A stretch of 35,189 bases of DNA from NCBI RefSeq assembly GCF_014647415.1, contig NZ_BMPD01000013.1, positions 1 to 35,189 of the forward strand. Reading direction: 5' to 3'. The translations under genes were made by a program, and so were the position numbers. Below, piece by piece: positions 1 to 7,883 of this stretch (its first letter is position 1; each line of letters opens with the position of its first letter). The DNA is from Haloarcula sebkhae (GTDB lineage: Archaea; Halobacteriota; Halobacteria; Halobacteriales; Haloarculaceae). The notes beneath the pieces are model-generated. The model worked only from the letters and a program-made list of their open reading frames with translations. It was not told the DNA's origin and made no database searches.

Positions 1-75
1 GGAAGATAAGCCCACCAGCGTTCCGGGGAGTACTGGAGTGCGCGAGCCTCTGGGAAACGCGGTTCGCCGCCACCA
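1..75 (+). rRNA. 5S ribosomal RNA, 3' part
   Basis: The first ~75 bases match the 3' part of haloarchaeal 5S rRNA as remembered: the segment with GATAAGCCCACCAGCG, then GGGGAGTACTGGAGTGCGCG, the GAGCCTCTGGGAAA loop, and the closing GTTCGCCGCCACC. A complete haloarchaeal 5S is about 122 nt, so roughly 45 nt lie outside the window. It normally closes the 16S-23S-5S operon, so the rest of that operon should lie just upstream. No tRNA-Cys is visible after it, although one is common in this position in haloarchaea. Confidence 0.95.
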
Positions 76-89
76 TTCATACTTATCAT

Positions 90-125
90 AGCCCACTCAG
101 GAGAGATATCTCTCCCGAGTGGGCT
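90..125 (+). terminator. Hairpin after 5S rRNA, probable operon end or processing signal
   Basis: AGCCCACTC (90-98) pairs with GAGTGGGCT (117-125), and the interior at 100-115 is itself a perfect palindrome, so almost the whole segment folds into one long hairpin. It is followed by an AT-rich stretch (about 131-143). The position 15 nt after the 5S 3' end suggests termination or processing of the rRNA transcript. Confidence 0.7.
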
Positions 126-240
126 TCCTGTATTTATAAACAACTAAGTGGCTCAATAATGAGTCGTCGACAGCGCCACTTGCGGCGGGCTTCTCGGCTG
201 GCGGTATGAATTGTGTATCCGGGGTCAACGTTGTTCGCAG

Positions 241-411
241 TCAGAACTCGGCCTCTGCAAAGGCTTGGTCGATAACGTCCTCGCTGGGTGTGTTCAGGTA
301 CGGTTCAATGGCTGCGAAGCTGTCCCACCCACCGACGGCCATCACAACACGCGGGTTCATTTGCTCGTCGACGAGCAGCCGCTGGGCGAATCGACGGCTG
401 CCGTCGCCAGT
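241..411 (-). pseudogene. Tyrosine integrase, C-terminal fragment
   Basis: Read on the minus strand to the TGA at 241-243, this encodes RRFAQRLLVDEQMNPR, then VVMAVGGWDSFAAIEPYL, and ends AFAEAEF. This is the C-terminal part of a haloarchaeal tyrosine recombinase, the end that holds the catalytic Tyr (the Y of IEPYL). The N-terminal part, including the Arg and His-x-x-Arg boxes, is missing. Upstream sequence (about 420-566) runs into an unrelated reading frame with a hydrophobic stretch, so the join is a rearrangement point. An integrase end right behind an rRNA operon suggests a past integration there. Family membership rests on motif recognition; the exact subfamily is not assigned. It differs from the SSV-like integrases near 26 and 34 kb. 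Confidence 0.65.
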
Positions 412-664
412 GGTCCCGCGATGATAACGACAACGAAGGCACCGAGGATGAGCCGGCCGTCACTCTGTCCGCGCTGCAGGTTCTGATCAGTGTTCGATAC
501 GTGCTCTGACGGAGTGCAACGTTGTGCACTGTCTTCGTCTTCTACCATCGACACCCCAACGGACACCCGCCGGGGGCTAAAACCGAGTAGACCGTTTATA
601 GACCTGCTACTGGGGGTTGAAAGCCATCAAGGGCCCCAGTATCGTCGTCAACTCATAGTTCAGC

Positions 665-673
665 CCTTTATTT
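665..673 (+). promoter_or_regulatory. TATA box for the winged-helix gene at 697
   Basis: CCTTTATTT lies about 25 nt before the ATG at 697, the spacing expected for a leaderless haloarchaeal transcript. It supports the start at 697 over the out-of-frame ATG at 692. Confidence 0.5.
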
Positions 674-696
674 GTCCTGTTATCTAATCGAATGGC

Positions 697-1044
697 ATGG
701 CGCAGGTACTGTCGGAGTTCGAGGAGGAATTCGAAGCGAAGAGGGAGACCTTCTTCGGCATCGCTGAGTTGCTCTACGTCAACCCTGACCGACAATACAC
801 CCAACAGGAACTCGCAGACCGCTTCGACTGTTCGACGACGACGATCAGCAACCACATCCGAGACATGAGCAAGTGGTTCGACCGTCACGACAGTCAGACT
901 ACCTACGCTTGGAACGTCGACGTTTATGACCCAGGCCACACGGAAACAACCATGGCAGTTCGACGGTTCTACGCCGACCTCTGGTGGCTGTTGAAGAAGC
1001 ACTCACGGACCGGCCCAAGTGCGCTTGCACTCTTGGGTTCATAA
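697..1044 (+). CDS. Winged helix-turn-helix DNA-binding protein
   Basis: A 115-residue acidic protein. After an acidic, likely coiled N-terminal helix (residues 1-20), residues ~30-62 form a helix-turn-helix (YTQQELADRFDCSTTTISNH), followed by an aromatic-rich C-terminal half with Trp and Tyr residues. It probably binds DNA as a small transcriptional regulator; no ligand is evident. The stop codon overlaps the ATG of the next gene by one base (TAATG at 1042-1046), so the two are translationally coupled. A winged-helix protein followed by a small membrane protein is, from memory, a recurrent pair in haloarchaeal integrated elements. The function beyond DNA binding is unknown. Confidence 0.75.
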   Translation: MAQVLSEFEEEFEAKRETFFGIAELLYVNPDRQYTQQELADRFDCSTTTISNHIRDMSKWFDRHDSQTTYAWNVDVYDPGHTETTMAVRRFYADLWWLLKKHSRTGPSALALLGS

Positions 1045-1259
1045 TGCTGCTTACCGGTGGCGTCGTCTTCTCGGTCTATGTGGGATTCGCGCTCGAACTC
1101 TTCGCGGAATCCGCCCTCCCAGTCGGCATTTACCTCGGTATTGCCATTGGTTGTCTGCTCACCGGCATCATTGTGACACTCTGTGCGCCGTATATGGCCT
1201 GGGTGAGTGGGGTTCTATGGCCGCGGCTGCCGGGGAATTCGCTTGAGAAAGAGGAGTGA
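1044..1259 (+). CDS. Small two-pass membrane protein
   Basis: A 71-residue protein starting at the ATG overlapping the stop of the winged-helix gene; a longer in-frame start at 984 would overlap that gene by 60 nt and is less likely. It has two predicted membrane spans (about residues 1-18 and 26-48: LPVGIYLGIAIGCLLTGIIV), then a short charged tail ending LEKEE. There is no recognisable family. Tight coupling suggests it works with, or is controlled by, the winged-helix protein, for example as a membrane anchor or sensor partner. That role is inference only. Confidence 0.65.
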   Translation: MLLTGGVVFSVYVGFALELFAESALPVGIYLGIAIGCLLTGIIVTLCAPYMAWVSGVLWPRLPGNSLEKEE

Positions 1260-1357
1260 GAACTGCGCTCAGAACAGGTGTTCACGGGTCTATACTCCCT
1301 CGATAACTCTCCAAAACTCGGTCCGCATGTCGGAAGCTCGTTGGTCGGTGATCTCAT

Positions 1358-2695
1358 TTGAGGTTTGGGAGCATGAGCTGCGCCGTGGAGGAACGGAATC
1401 GGGTGCAGCCTGTAGTGGGGGTGAGTCGAGACGAAGTGGCTACCTTTTATTTTTGCGAACCAAACTGCTATATTATACTCTGTGACGTGTGTGGAACTGA
1501 ACTTGATGAGAGTGAGGCCAGGCATTCGGACGGGTTTCGACTCTCATCATCTCTCTGTTTCGACTGTTATCTAGAATCAGACGAAGTGTTGTATGAGTAC
1601 AGTGACAGGCCAGTGGAACGCTTTGAGGCCCAACACCAACAGGCGGTACGGGATGCTCTGAACGACAAGCTGCGGTATGTCTTGACGCTCTCTCTTAGTG
1701 ATGATCCACAGCAACTCATTGTGCTCTTCGCTGTCTCGATAGATGATGCTGAAGAGTTGCAAAAGAACGTCTTAGAGTCTAAATTTGGGACATTCATTGA
1801 CGACACAGAAATCCACGATCTGGGTGACCTGTATGACGGCCTCGATACCGAATTATGCTGGAATATCTCTGCATGGAAGCATGATCCGCATGGACGGCCG
1901 CTTCGGAAGGGCCCGATGTCTATTGATATTTTTGCTGGGGTCCCTTGTGTGATCGACAGCTATGGGTGGCTTAACGATGGGTACCGATCAGAACTATGTG
2001 AGGAACTACTCTCACATGCCTTACCCCACATCAATTTCAATGAAATCGAAACACTATCTGATGGCGTTGAGGCTGCACAATCGGTTTTCCCTGTTGCTTC
2101 CGACTTCGGTATCAGTATACCTATTCGTGACTATCTAAGAGACAACCCGCAGTACCTCTCTGAGCGTAGTCGTCGGCAGATTAACACGGGCAGCGATCCC
2201 GAAGACTACACGCAGGCAGCGACACCTGATCTGAAACAGCTACACGAAGAAGTGGCCGATCCCACCGATAACAAAGAGGCACAGATTCGTGATCTGTTAG
2301 AAGCTGCGGAGCAAGGACTGCCATCACAGGCTCTTGCGGATGCCGTTGATTGTTCTACGTCCTACGCTCGACGGTTCAAGTATGATGAGGATGCCGAGGC
2401 CGCGGTTGAAAAAGAGTGGTCCAGACGTTCACAGGCCGAAAAAGTCTCTGCAGCGACCCGAGAGCGTATCATCGAGCGCGATGGTAACGAATGCCTTCGG
2501 TGTGGCGGTACAGAAAATCTTAGTCCACATCACATCATTCCAGTCGCTGTCGGCGGAGAAAATACAGACGAAAACCTTGCGACACTCTGCAAGACCTGCC
2601 ATCTCGAAGCACACGATGGGGCTTTCTCAACTCCAACGACGGTCTACGATGATCCACACGGCTTCGATGAGTGGCTCACCGCAGGTGATTCCTGA
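1358..2695 (+). CDS. HNH endonuclease-domain protein
   Basis: A 445-codon frame. A treble-clef/zinc-ribbon-like N-terminus (CDVCGTELDE about residue 43, then CFDC) is followed by a long unassigned middle, a helix-turn-helix-like segment (GLPSQALADAVDCSTSYARR, ~320-340), and a C-terminal HNH nuclease (~375-430): RDGNECLRCGG, SPHHIIPVAVGG, NLATLCKTCHLEAH. The zinc Cys pairs and the two catalytic-region His residues are present. HNH proteins of this kind cut DNA in mobile elements, restriction systems or defence. The true start is doubtful. The first ~25 codons (from the ATG at 1373) resemble a sequence repeated at 2773 and may be a foreign graft, and the zinc ribbon begins where no ATG/GTG/TTG fits. 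An AT-rich TATA-like block lies at 1440-1455. The original start may therefore be lost, or be an unusual codon near 1475. Confidence 0.75.
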   Translation: MRFGSMSCAVEERNRVQPVVGVSRDEVATFYFCEPNCYIILCDVCGTELDESEARHSDGFRLSSSLCFDCYLESDEVLYEYSDRPVERFEAQHQQAVRDALNDKLRYVLTLSLSDDPQQLIVLFAVSIDDAEELQKNVLESKFGTFIDDTEIHDLGDLYDGLDTELCWNISAWKHDPHGRPLRKGPMSIDIFAGVPCVIDSYGWLNDGYRSELCEELLSHALPHINFNEIETLSDGVEAAQSVFPVASDFGISIPIRDYLRDNPQYLSERSRRQINTGSDPEDYTQAATPDLKQLHEEVADPTDNKEAQIRDLLEAAEQGLPSQALADAVDCSTSYARRFKYDEDAEAAVEKEWSRRSQAEKVSAATRERIIERDGNECLRCGGTENLSPHHIIPVAVGGENTDENLATLCKTCHLEAHDGAFSTPTTVYDDPHGFDEWLTAGDS

Positions 2696-2715
2696 GAACT
2701 TACTGTGGCCCAATT

Positions 2716-2725
2716 ATCTTTTTTA
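2716..2725 (+). terminator. T-tract terminator after the HNH gene
   Basis: A run of six T (ATCTTTTTTAT) occurs about 24 nt after the stop codon of the HNH gene. T-rich tracts are typical archaeal transcription ends. No hairpin is obvious. Confidence 0.4.
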
Positions 2726-2772
2726 TACTTGATAGGTCGAGATACTCCAACTCAATGTCTCTCCCATGAGAC

Positions 2773-2892
2773 GTGAGCCGTACCGTGGAAGAACGGAAGC
2801 GAATGAGGCGTACAGCGCGGGCAATTCGCGATACAGTAGCGACTGAGTCGGTTGATGTACTCGGTAATGACGACGACGCGGAAACACGATAG
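2773..2892 (+). pseudogene. Short orphan coding fragment resembling the HNH gene's 5' end
   Basis: From the GTG at 2773 a 39-codon frame begins VSRTVEERKRMRRTARAIRD and runs on through VATESVDVLGNDDD to a TAG at 2890. Its first ~24 codons align with codons 6-29 of the HNH frame (MSCAVEERNRVQPVV), about 65% identity over 72 nt in the same reading frame. It may be a genuine small protein or the 5' end of a lost gene; it runs into transposase sequence. Low confidence as a gene. Confidence 0.3.
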
Positions 2893-3220
2893 TCAGATCG
2901 CTCCATTGCTGATCAAGCGCAACCCCGAGAATATCGACATACTTCTCGGTGACAAAGGCTACGACGACCAGAAGATCAGGCGACTTGCCCGGCAACACGA
3001 GGTTCGGCCACTGATTAAGCATCGTGAGTTCACATCACTCCACAAGGCATGGAACGCCCGCTTAGATGCTGATCTCTACGGCCAGCGGAGTCAATCCGAG
3101 GCGGTCAACTCAACGCTCAAGCGGAAGTACGGTGCGTTCGTCCGGTCACGACGCTGGTGGAAACAGTTCCGTGAACTCACAATCGCCTGCTTCATTCATA
3201 ACGTAGACCGATCACTCTGA
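2867..3220 (+). pseudogene. IS5-family-like transposase, C-terminal part
   Basis: The frame from MTTTRKHDSQIAPLLIKRN onward has hallmarks of a haloarchaeal DDE transposase of the IS5 type: a second catalytic Asp in LLGDKGYDD, then the conserved third block with the catalytic Glu (GQRSQSEAVNSTLKRKYGAF) and the usual RRWWKQFRELTIACF end. The first ~half, with the first catalytic Asp, is absent, and the upstream DNA belongs to something else. The element cannot move by itself. No terminal inverted repeats are visible. About 150 bases after the stop hold no gene that I can support. Confidence 0.8.
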
Positions 3221-3369
3221 ACGGTCAAGACAGGATACCCACATACCAGCCCGACACTCAAAAATACTATAATATTGTTACGAATCACGTACGAGACTTA
3301 GAGCCAGAATATGAAGTAGTGATTCAGCAACCAAGCGGAAGGACATCACCCTAACAAAGCGGTTCGAAG

Positions 3370-3813
3370 TTAAGAAGCGACGGATTTGTAGACTGGTCTT
3401 CCGATCAGGAATAGGCCTAAGATGCCGAATATAAGTGGTAGGGGGCTACTCTTTTTCTTAAGATACGATTTCGAGGGCGAACCTTGCACGACATAGGCCG
3501 TGGTTGTCTCCCCGACATTGTACTGGTCAATTCTGTCTTCCGCGGCAGTCCTTGTGTCGGACGCTTTTGTTCCTATTCCCGGTCTGATGTTGTCGGAAGT
3601 GTATTGGGTTCCGTTGTACGTGTAGCTGTAAGTGACGTGGGGGGTGTACCTGTCACCTGTTTTTGAGGAATCCATGGTGATTTCTTTGCTCTTTACCGTG
3701 GCTTCAATCTGCACCCCGGACGAGAGGCTTTGTTGCTGAGAATATGCCATGTATCCAGCAACTCCGAGCAGCACAATCCCCAGTATTATACTTATCAGAG
3801 ACAGCTTCGACAT
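3370..3813 (-). CDS. DUF3592-like membrane protein
   Basis: A 147-residue protein with an N-terminal membrane span (SLISIILGIVLLGVAGYMA, residues ~5-23), an extracellular beta-rich middle, and a second span near the C-terminus (LPLIFGILGLFLIG). The middle has the DUF3592-type pattern: TPHVTYSYTYNGTQYTSDNI, followed by RIDQYNVGETTTAYV. Such proteins are of unknown function. The start is supported by an AT-rich TATA-like sequence (about 3837-3846, minus-strand reading TTAATATT) some 25-30 nt upstream of the ATG. Confidence 0.75.
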   Translation of the reverse strand: MSKLSLISIILGIVLLGVAGYMAYSQQQSLSSGVQIEATVKSKEITMDSSKTGDRYTPHVTYSYTYNGTQYTSDNIRPGIGTKASDTRTAAEDRIDQYNVGETTTAYVVQGSPSKSYLKKKSSPLPLIFGILGLFLIGRPVYKSVAS

Positions 3814-3835
3814 ATTGGTGATTGTTTAGACGACT

Positions 3836-3846
3836 GAATATTAATT
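3836..3846 (-). promoter_or_regulatory. TATA box for the DUF3592-like gene
   Basis: On the minus strand AATTAATATTC lies about 25-33 nt upstream of the ATG at 3813, with the AT-rich core expected of a haloarchaeal promoter. A short or absent leader follows. Confidence 0.45.
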
Positions 3847-4362
3847 TCGACGTATTTCTCACTGCGCAACACATACGGTCTTCAGCAACCGGCTGTTTCA
3901 GTCGATAATGTGTCTGAAGAATAGGATTTCAACAGATCCAATGCACAAATAAACTGTACTTACACAAGCAAGAGAGCATCTACCCTGCCCTCCTAGTGAA
4001 TGCCGAACCCGTACTACCATCAACGGCACGTCCCGGCATGGCCACCATGGCACAGCACTGCCAGCCATCGCCCAGTCCAATCGCCGCTGATCCATTTGAG
4101 CCCGCCGTCGGGAGCCATCTACCCCCAAACTCGCCACGAACCAACCCAGAAACACAGCCCACAGGCAGAGATACTTTGTTATTCCCACACAGACATTCCT
4201 CAACCTCGCCTATGAGTGCGACTTAGATCTCCCTAACCGGTTCGAGGGCGACTCCCGCACGCCAGTCACTTATTCCGAGCGGTGTCCTCGCCGAGCCACC
4301 GGCCGACTGTTCTCGATGCCGGATGAGTTGATATCGAGGAGTCAAAGAAAATTCAATTGGAG
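3847..4362. other. Gap without a clear gene; degenerate coding debris
   Basis: About 500 bases. No frame has the acidic composition of a real haloarchaeal protein. At 4036-4073 a 38-base stretch is 84% identical to 5937-5974, and four of the six differences are silent or conservative in the frame ATG-GCC-ACC. Both copies would begin MATMAQHC or MATIAQHC. This suggests the remains of two related coding sequences. Nothing else is identified. Confidence 0.4.
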
Positions 4363-5400
4363 TCAACGGTTCGGATACCAGACGGCTTCTCCGGGCGTAT
4401 GATGCACCCATGTGTCGTCTTCAAGCAATTGTGGATCACGCCACCGAAACCGGCCGTTAGAGTCATAGGATATCGGCGGTTCGGTGTCGTTCGTCTGAAA
4501 CTGTGTCCGTGTCCAGGCTGCGAAAGATCTTAGCTCGGCATTCTTCTGGGGAGTGAAAGTGTACTGCGTAAAAGATTCGTCGGAGCCGGCACTATCAGTG
4601 GTTTCAACAGCAAGACCCTCTAAATCAGTGTTTTGCGGACTTATTCCAGTAATATTCCCGGGAACATCTGAGACGAGACGGACCCTATCCGGTTTGTATG
4701 AACTGGCACTCTTCGAGGTGGCGCCGCCATATATCGTGGCCTGCATATCGACGGACACCACAGCTGGTTCAACTTTGACGGCCAAGCGAACGATATCCCA
4801 GCGATCGAACCCACCGACATCGTTTACTCCGCGAATGCGTGACCGGCCGATGGTCGTGGAGCCGTCAGGTACCCCCAGGTCCAATGGTTCAGGGAAATCC
4901 GGCAACTGTGGGTCGAGTACTTCACTGACAGCCCATGGGAGGTCTCGCGGTAGTTCCGCACCGACGAATTTGTGTGTGTCCAATCGGCCCTGCTTCGGGA
5001 CGGCGGCGGCGATTCTGTCTGTTGGTGTCCACCCGTTCTGCGTAAATCCGTATGACCGGCCGCTTCTGGCGCACGCCTGCATGACAGTCCACTGGGCGTC
5101 CGGGCCTGCCACGACAGCAGGTCGACCGTCAGTAAGACAGTCACGGACTTGCTGGACGTGGCCATCGCCGGACGGATACACACTCACATCAGCGCTGGAC
5201 TCCTCCCCAACGAACGAGACAGCCTCAACGTTCGGGAAATCAACTCCTTCAGCCATGAAAACGCGATATCCATCAGTCCCTTCGAAGGGCGGAGCTTCTG
5301 TTGACGGTGAATTGTTCAGGAGAGACCCACAGCCGGCGAGGGAGGTTATGACTCCAGTCCCAGCAGTCGTGAGGAGGGCACGGCGGGTACACGGGGGCAT
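4363..5400 (-). CDS. Tat-exported lipoprotein of unknown function
   Basis: From the ATG at 5400 the protein is 345 residues. It begins MPPCTRRALLTTAGTGVITS and reaches a lipobox Cys (SLAGC), a twin-arginine lipoprotein signal. An upstream in-frame ATG at 5439 would add 13 residues; I prefer 5400 because it puts the twin Arg at residues 6-7. The mature part has a Ser/Pro-rich linker, then a region with FPNVEAVSFVGEESSADV and RPAVVAGPDAQWTVMQACAR (residues ~60-110), and later beta-rich sequence. I recognise no catalytic motif. It should sit lipid-anchored on the outer face of the membrane. The gene stands alone. No confident family assignment. Confidence 0.7.
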   Translation of the reverse strand: MPPCTRRALLTTAGTGVITSLAGCGSLLNNSPSTEAPPFEGTDGYRVFMAEGVDFPNVEAVSFVGEESSADVSVYPSGDGHVQQVRDCLTDGRPAVVAGPDAQWTVMQACARSGRSYGFTQNGWTPTDRIAAAVPKQGRLDTHKFVGAELPRDLPWAVSEVLDPQLPDFPEPLDLGVPDGSTTIGRSRIRGVNDVGGFDRWDIVRLAVKVEPAVVSVDMQATIYGGATSKSASSYKPDRVRLVSDVPGNITGISPQNTDLEGLAVETTDSAGSDESFTQYTFTPQKNAELRSFAAWTRTQFQTNDTEPPISYDSNGRFRWRDPQLLEDDTWVHHTPGEAVWYPNR

Positions 5401-5607
5401 AGTTGCTGTTTCGACCATGGCCCGATTGACTTTTTTCATACGGACACACGGGGCCCTTCTGTCAGCCAGTGAGGGGTCACCTGTTCCGAGTTGTCAGGAA
5501 TAACGACCTATCCGATAGCTCATCGCTCCATTCCTGAAATTATTCAATACTGGACAGACTACTCCGTGGAATACATACATCTCATACTAGCAAACTCCTG
5601 ATAATAA

Positions 5608-5856
5608 CTACCGGTGAAGGAGATAGAGAAGATACATGCTTGCGCCTGTGACAAGTACACCAACCGCAACAAAGGCTAGGGCAACCAAGCCACTCGTATA
5701 GAATGCTATCTGCACCGCTTGAAGCCCAACGAGGATGGTGAATGCAGACAGTATCGTCCAAAAGACAGTTGAGAGAACTGACCATCCTGCTCTAGAGATT
5801 TCTTCTCTCACCGCATGACGAATCTCTGATTCGGTGAGATTATTTGAGGTATCCAT
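5608..5856 (-). CDS. Small two-pass membrane protein
   Basis: An 82-residue protein. A polar N-terminus (MDTSNNLTESEIRHAVREEI) with an amphipathic helix is followed by two membrane spans (about 27-50 and 53-78). The C-terminus is short and basic (LLYLLHR). A TATA box precedes it at the right distance, so expression is likely. The family is unknown; the layout resembles the membrane-anchoring subunits or small hypothetical proteins common in haloarchaea. Confidence 0.65.
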   Translation of the reverse strand: MDTSNNLTESEIRHAVREEISRAGWSVLSTVFWTILSAFTILVGLQAVQIAFYTSGLVALAFVAVGVLVTGASMYLLYLLHR

Positions 5857-5880
5857 ACTGAATGATATTTTCGCCAGTTA

Positions 5881-5890
5881 CTATATAATT
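5881..5890 (-). promoter_or_regulatory. TATA box for the membrane-protein gene at 5856
   Basis: On the minus strand AATTATATAG lies about 25-33 nt upstream of the ATG at 5856, consistent with a leaderless or very short-leader transcript. Confidence 0.55.
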
Positions 5891-6077
5891 GCGATTGTAC
5901 TACTTGACCCGCTTGTTACCTGTACTGACCACTCGCGCATGGCTACTATAGCGCAGCACTGCCGGCCATCGCTCCGATGCCAGTGCCGCCGGCCTACTCA
6001 GGCCCACCGTTGTTGCTGGGCCCACGGCGGCCACCCTGCGATGACTCTCATCCTCGACCAGCGCTGTGCTGATGGCG

Positions 6078-6197
6078 ATGACCGGAACTGCACACCACGA
6101 CCTGACCGACGACTCGGCGGCCTGTTCTCGTTGTGGCGTCCACATTGGAGTCGGAAGACGCCCTCCGTGCTTACACCACATCGGTACACAGCTTTGA
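6078..6197 (+). CDS. Possible zinc-finger microprotein
   Basis: A 39-residue frame (ATG 6078-6080, TGA 6195-6197) that reads MTGTAHHDLTDDSAAC, then CSRCGVHIGVGRRPPCLHH and a short end. It has a CxxC knuckle followed by Cys and two His, enough for one zinc site, and an acidic N-terminus. Haloarchaea encode many such very small zinc-finger proteins. It lies in a degenerate stretch (5857-6255) whose start (5937) repeats sequence from 4036, so it may instead be a fragment. No promoter is evident. Confidence 0.3.
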   Translation: MTGTAHHDLTDDSAACSRCGVHIGVGRRPPCLHHIGTQL

Positions 6198-6255
6198 CAA
6201 GTCAAGACTGATGGCCCATCGCGCTCCCCAAGCGGCGGCAACCACGCTAAAGCCG

Positions 6256-7608
6256 TTACTGCTCGTCACGGGATTGGAGCAGTTCGCCGGCGCGTTCAGG
6301 GTCCGAAACGAACGCGATCGATGATCTCGGCTCTCGCGTGGACTCACCACCCTCAGGGTTGGGAATCCGATCGAAAAACACTGTCCCGGCGTCCAGCCAG
6401 AGCGGGCTTCCGAATAGCCCGCGCCCGACTGAGACGTTCCGGACGCGGTCGTATGACGCCGACCACTGTAGCCGTCCGAGGTATCGGTCGTACGCTACCA
6501 CCCTGGACTTGTGAAATCTGTACTCGACGCCGCCAAGCGCTAACAGCATATGTGCTGCACTCACCACCAAGAGAGCGCCAACCAAGCTGAGGGAAATAGC
6601 GGCTAGAGTCGCGGACACCACGACAGCGCCGTCCAACAGAGCAAGAACGGCGATGGCCATTATCGCCGCTAACCCCACTCGAATCGTCAATTGTCTCCAG
6701 TGACCGAACCGGTTGTCGACGACACCGCCGGTCGTCATCGCGTTTACCACCCCTGCAGCGAGGATCGACGCGCGAACCGGTGCCATCGTTTCACGCGGTT
6801 CCCCGTCTGGAACCGACGGCGAAGACGGTAGGGGAGCGTCCCGCTTCGCTGTGGGCTCCGACTGCCCGTGGGACGCCGCTTCATCGTTGGATTCGGACAT
6901 CGCACCCGTCCTCCCATTGTCGGGTTGAGCACGCGACGCGTACCAACCGTACGCGAAACGCGACACGATCAACACGGACGCAGAGACCGTCATCCCAGCG
7001 CGTGCTATCTCCGGGCCCTCTTGTGAGAGGGTCGTGAGCGTCCACTTCGAGGCGAGCCACAACAACCCACCGTAGACGGCGAACGCCAGCATCCGTTTCC
7101 GGGGAGTAACCGCGGAGGCGGGGTTGACCTCGTGTCCGCCCGAAGCCACGTACGCCTTCAGCACCAGCCACGATTTTGTCGCCGCTGCGATGAGTCCGCC
7201 GCCGAATAAAAGCAGTGCAGCCGGGGAGACCCACATCTCACTAGGGACATAGACGGCCGCGACGTACGCCGTTGTAGTTGCCGAAAGAGCCAGTACGAAC
7301 ACTGCTCCCGGTACCCCGGCGAAGTTTCGCAAGTAGACCCCCGGAAGGCGGTCGGTAACCGTGATCGATCCGCGCTTGTGGGCTAGGAGGCGGAACGGAC
7401 GCTGAAGAGTGGTCGAACGATCCTCCGTTACTGGCCGTGACAGCAATTGTTGTGCCGTTGTCCGGAATGTCAGAAAGAGCAGGTCGATCCAATACAGAAC
7501 GGCGACGGCTATCAGCGAAAGGTGCCCGTACAGCAGGACGATTGCTGTGGCGACGGTCTCGACGCAAACCGACCCCAACAGTATCCGGCGATCCCCGATC
7601 AGACGCAT
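6256..7608 (-). CDS. Multi-pass membrane protein (DUF6498-like)
   Basis: 450 residues. The N-terminal half has about seven hydrophobic spans (for example TVATAIVLLYGHLSLIAVAV near residues 18-37 and later ones up to ~215). A hydrophilic acidic linker (~220-280) follows, then two more spans (~310-360) and a C-terminal soluble domain reading VVAYDRYLGRLQWSASYDRV. That domain resembles a bacterial PH-like fold. The N-terminal part recalls haloarchaeal DUF6498 proteins, from memory and unverified. Function is unknown. The gene start overlaps the end of the upstream ORF by 10 nt on the same strand, suggesting one transcript. Confidence 0.75.
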   Translation of the reverse strand: MRLIGDRRILLGSVCVETVATAIVLLYGHLSLIAVAVLYWIDLLFLTFRTTAQQLLSRPVTEDRSTTLQRPFRLLAHKRGSITVTDRLPGVYLRNFAGVPGAVFVLALSATTTAYVAAVYVPSEMWVSPAALLLFGGGLIAAATKSWLVLKAYVASGGHEVNPASAVTPRKRMLAFAVYGGLLWLASKWTLTTLSQEGPEIARAGMTVSASVLIVSRFAYGWYASRAQPDNGRTGAMSESNDEAASHGQSEPTAKRDAPLPSSPSVPDGEPRETMAPVRASILAAGVVNAMTTGGVVDNRFGHWRQLTIRVGLAAIMAIAVLALLDGAVVVSATLAAISLSLVGALLVVSAAHMLLALGGVEYRFHKSRVVAYDRYLGRLQWSASYDRVRNVSVGRGLFGSPLWLDAGTVFFDRIPNPEGGESTREPRSSIAFVSDPERAGELLQSRDEQ

Positions 7609-7862
7609 GGTGTCTGTGAGTCAGGACGCTCGAAGTCGCGTACAGATTCACTTTGGTTGGCGGCCTGTGGGTTGAGCGTATCGCTCAATATCGGCCGAGT
7701 GCACGAGATCGTAGCGGTACCGTTACTCAGATACGCATTGAGGGGCGTGTCGTCTCTAAGGAAAGTTCCCACACCTGTGACGAGGGCACGAAACGGAGCA
7801 CCGATACTGTACAGCCAGCCGAGGTAGACGGACGCTATCGGTGATGTCTGCAGGTCTCGCAC
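7599..7862 (-). CDS. Small hypothetical protein upstream of the membrane protein
   Basis: The open frame reaches an ATG at 7883, but a strong TATA box sits directly against that ATG (7884-7893, minus-strand TTTATTATAT), which would put the transcript start near 7862. An in-frame GTG lies exactly there, so I take a leaderless GTG start at 7862, giving 87 residues starting VRDLQTSPIASVYLGWLYSI. The N-terminal part is hydrophobic, the C-terminal part polar. It overlaps the next gene by 10 nt, as in an operon. No family is recognised. It may also be a leader peptide or a fragment. Confidence 0.45.
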   Translation of the reverse strand: MRDLQTSPIASVYLGWLYSIGAPFRALVTGVGTFLRDDTPLNAYLSNGTATISCTRPILSDTLNPQAANQSESVRDFERPDSQTPCV

Positions 7863-7883
7863 AGAGAACCACCAATCGACCAT

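Noticed and set aside
600-640. GGGGGTTGAAAGC looks like the end of a haloarchaeal CRISPR repeat
   Set aside because: Only one occurrence and no array. Most likely chance.
4553-5503. 316-codon plus-strand frame opposite the Tat lipoprotein
   Set aside because: Shadow frame: basic Ser/Arg/Pro-rich composition, whereas the opposite strand encodes an acidic protein with a clean Tat lipoprotein signal.
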